From NCBI GenBank assembly GCA_024742875.1, contig JANSXP010000053.1:1-53600 (forward strand): DNA of 53,600 bases, written 5' to 3'. The position numbers and the translations under genes are program-made. The notes beneath the pieces are model-generated. The model was not told the origin of the DNA and made no database searches. It saw only the letters and a list, made by a program, of their open reading frames with translations. Numbering within the stretch: the stretch's first letter is position 1; the number at the start of each line of letters is the position of its first letter. This DNA is from Planctomycetaceae bacterium (lineage in GTDB: Bacteria > Planctomycetota > Planctomycetia > Planctomycetales > Planctomycetaceae). Below, piece after piece: positions 53,097 to 53,600 of this stretch.

Positions 53097-53600
53097 TCAG
53101 GGAGCTCCCTGATCAAAGATGGTGCGAACTTCCTCGGCCGTCAGTGCCGCCGCATAAATAGCAAACTCGTCAATGCTGCCATTCAGATTGCGAACGGCAA
53201 ATCCCGCTTCCGGCTTGGTGGGCAGTGCCCAGTTGCCAATGGATGCGGTCCCGATGCGCGTCGGTGCCAGCTTGTCCTGCGGAACGTCATGTTCACTGAG
53301 CAGGCGTCCATTCAGATAGTGCATAATCGAGGCCGCCTGCATGTCATAAACGGTGGCCAGGTGAATCCATCGACCACTCAGTGACGCATTCCAGAACGGC
53401 GGAGACAGGGCCTTAAAGTCAGCATGTCCCTGCGTTCCCAGTTCACGCGGACGGACAGAAAAATACAACTGCCCCGTGTCCAGAATCTGCCAGTGAGGCT
53501 CGCCCTTGTTGTAGCTGTCTGTCAGAAACAGAGAATTGAAAACCCGGTCGAGACTGTCGATCCGCACCCAGCAGGACATCGTCAGCGACTCCCATTCGCC
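53097..53600 (-). CDS. LamG/concanavalin A-like protein, C-terminal fragment
   Basis: The last 167 residues of a reverse-strand gene whose start lies beyond the right edge. The sequence reads GEWESLTMSCWVRIDSL, then QLYFSVRPRELGTQGHADFK, SLSGRWIHLATVYDMQA, and GSIDEFAIYAAALTAEEVRT. This is a LamG-type jelly-roll fold that binds glycans or other ligands. In planctomycetes such domains often follow a FecR-type anti-sigma domain, which would make this a regulator of the operon, but that part is not in the window. The gene ends 22 bases before the cytochrome/DUF1549/DUF1553 gene, so the three minus-strand genes are one transcription unit. Confidence 0.85.
   Translation of the reverse strand, partial: GEWESLTMSCWVRIDSLDRVFNSLFLTDSYNKGEPHWQILDTGQLYFSVRPRELGTQGHADFKALSPPFWNASLSGRWIHLATVYDMQAASIMHYLNGRLLSEHDVPQDKLAPTRIGTASIGNWALPTKPEAGFAVRNLNGSIDEFAIYAAALTAEEVRTIFDQGAP

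Overview
The window reads as chromosomal DNA from a planctomycete, most likely a marine or aquatic member of the Planctomycetales. The evidence is the gene content: two DUF1501 proteins with twin-arginine signals, a planctomycete-type cytochrome c/DUF1549/DUF1553 protein behind a LamG protein, a formylglycine-type sulfatase, an agarase/porphyranase-like glycosidase, a methanofuran/tetrahydromethanopterin C1 gene set in a bacterial setting, and a short division-cluster remnant. I see no rRNA, tRNA, CRISPR array, insertion sequence or prophage. Genes are mostly in runs of one to three, with many convergent and divergent junctions and several 200-680 bp intergenic stretches.

Region by region. 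1-2.1 kb (minus): C1 transfer genes ftr, fwdD, a small ORF and the start of fwdB. 2.4-7.9 kb: inorganic pyrophosphatase, a secreted transglutaminase-like protein, a secreted planctomycete protein of unknown function, an isochorismatase-like hydrolase that seems to lack a normal start codon, KDG kinase and a small membrane protein. 8.3-13.8 kb: a large surface beta-helix protein with six 192-bp repeats, a tiny membrane protein (again with an apparent ATC start) and a zinc-peptidase/TPR protein. 13.8-18.8 kb: an ATPase, purM, an SDR enzyme and a sulfatase. 19.1-23.4 kb: a GAF-GAF-membrane-HlyD fusion and, divergent from it, a membrane-inserted P-loop NTPase of KAP type. 23.6-28.9 kb: rsmH, a LysM protein overlapping it by 109 nt, an FtsL-like protein and a transpeptidase (FtsI/PBP) with all catalytic motifs. 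28.9-30.5 kb: bioF coupled to a stand-alone LigD-type phosphoesterase domain. 30.5-35.9 kb: DUF1501 protein, EF-hand/Gly-rich protein, glycoside hydrolase and a CPXCG zinc-ribbon protein. 35.9-42.6 kb (minus): topoisomerase III with a lysine-rich tail, an MMPL/RND transporter and an amidohydrolase. 42.9-48.6 kb (plus): a SurA/PpiD-like membrane chaperone with an EEPQT minisatellite, a VWA-domain membrane protein and a Nudix hydrolase. 48.7-53.6 kb (minus): LamG fragment, cytochrome/DUF1549/DUF1553 protein and DUF1501 protein in one operon.

How the genes work together. The C1 module handles formaldehyde/formate-level carbon. The sulfatase, glycosidase, KDG kinase and cytochrome/DUF1501 operon fit growth on sulfated algal polysaccharides, though that link is inference. 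The rsmH-LysM-FtsL-FtsI block is a shortened dcw cluster: it keeps the septal transpeptidase, and the mur genes, ftsW and ftsZ are absent from the adjacent sequence.

I did not find an obvious defence island or a clearly new multi-gene system. The best leads are two genes with strong ribosome binding sites placed in front of ATC rather than ATG, the sensor-adaptor fusion at 19.1-21.2 kb, the KAP-like NTPase beside the division genes, and the structured leader before the EF-hand gene. Functions are called from remembered family motifs, not from database searches.
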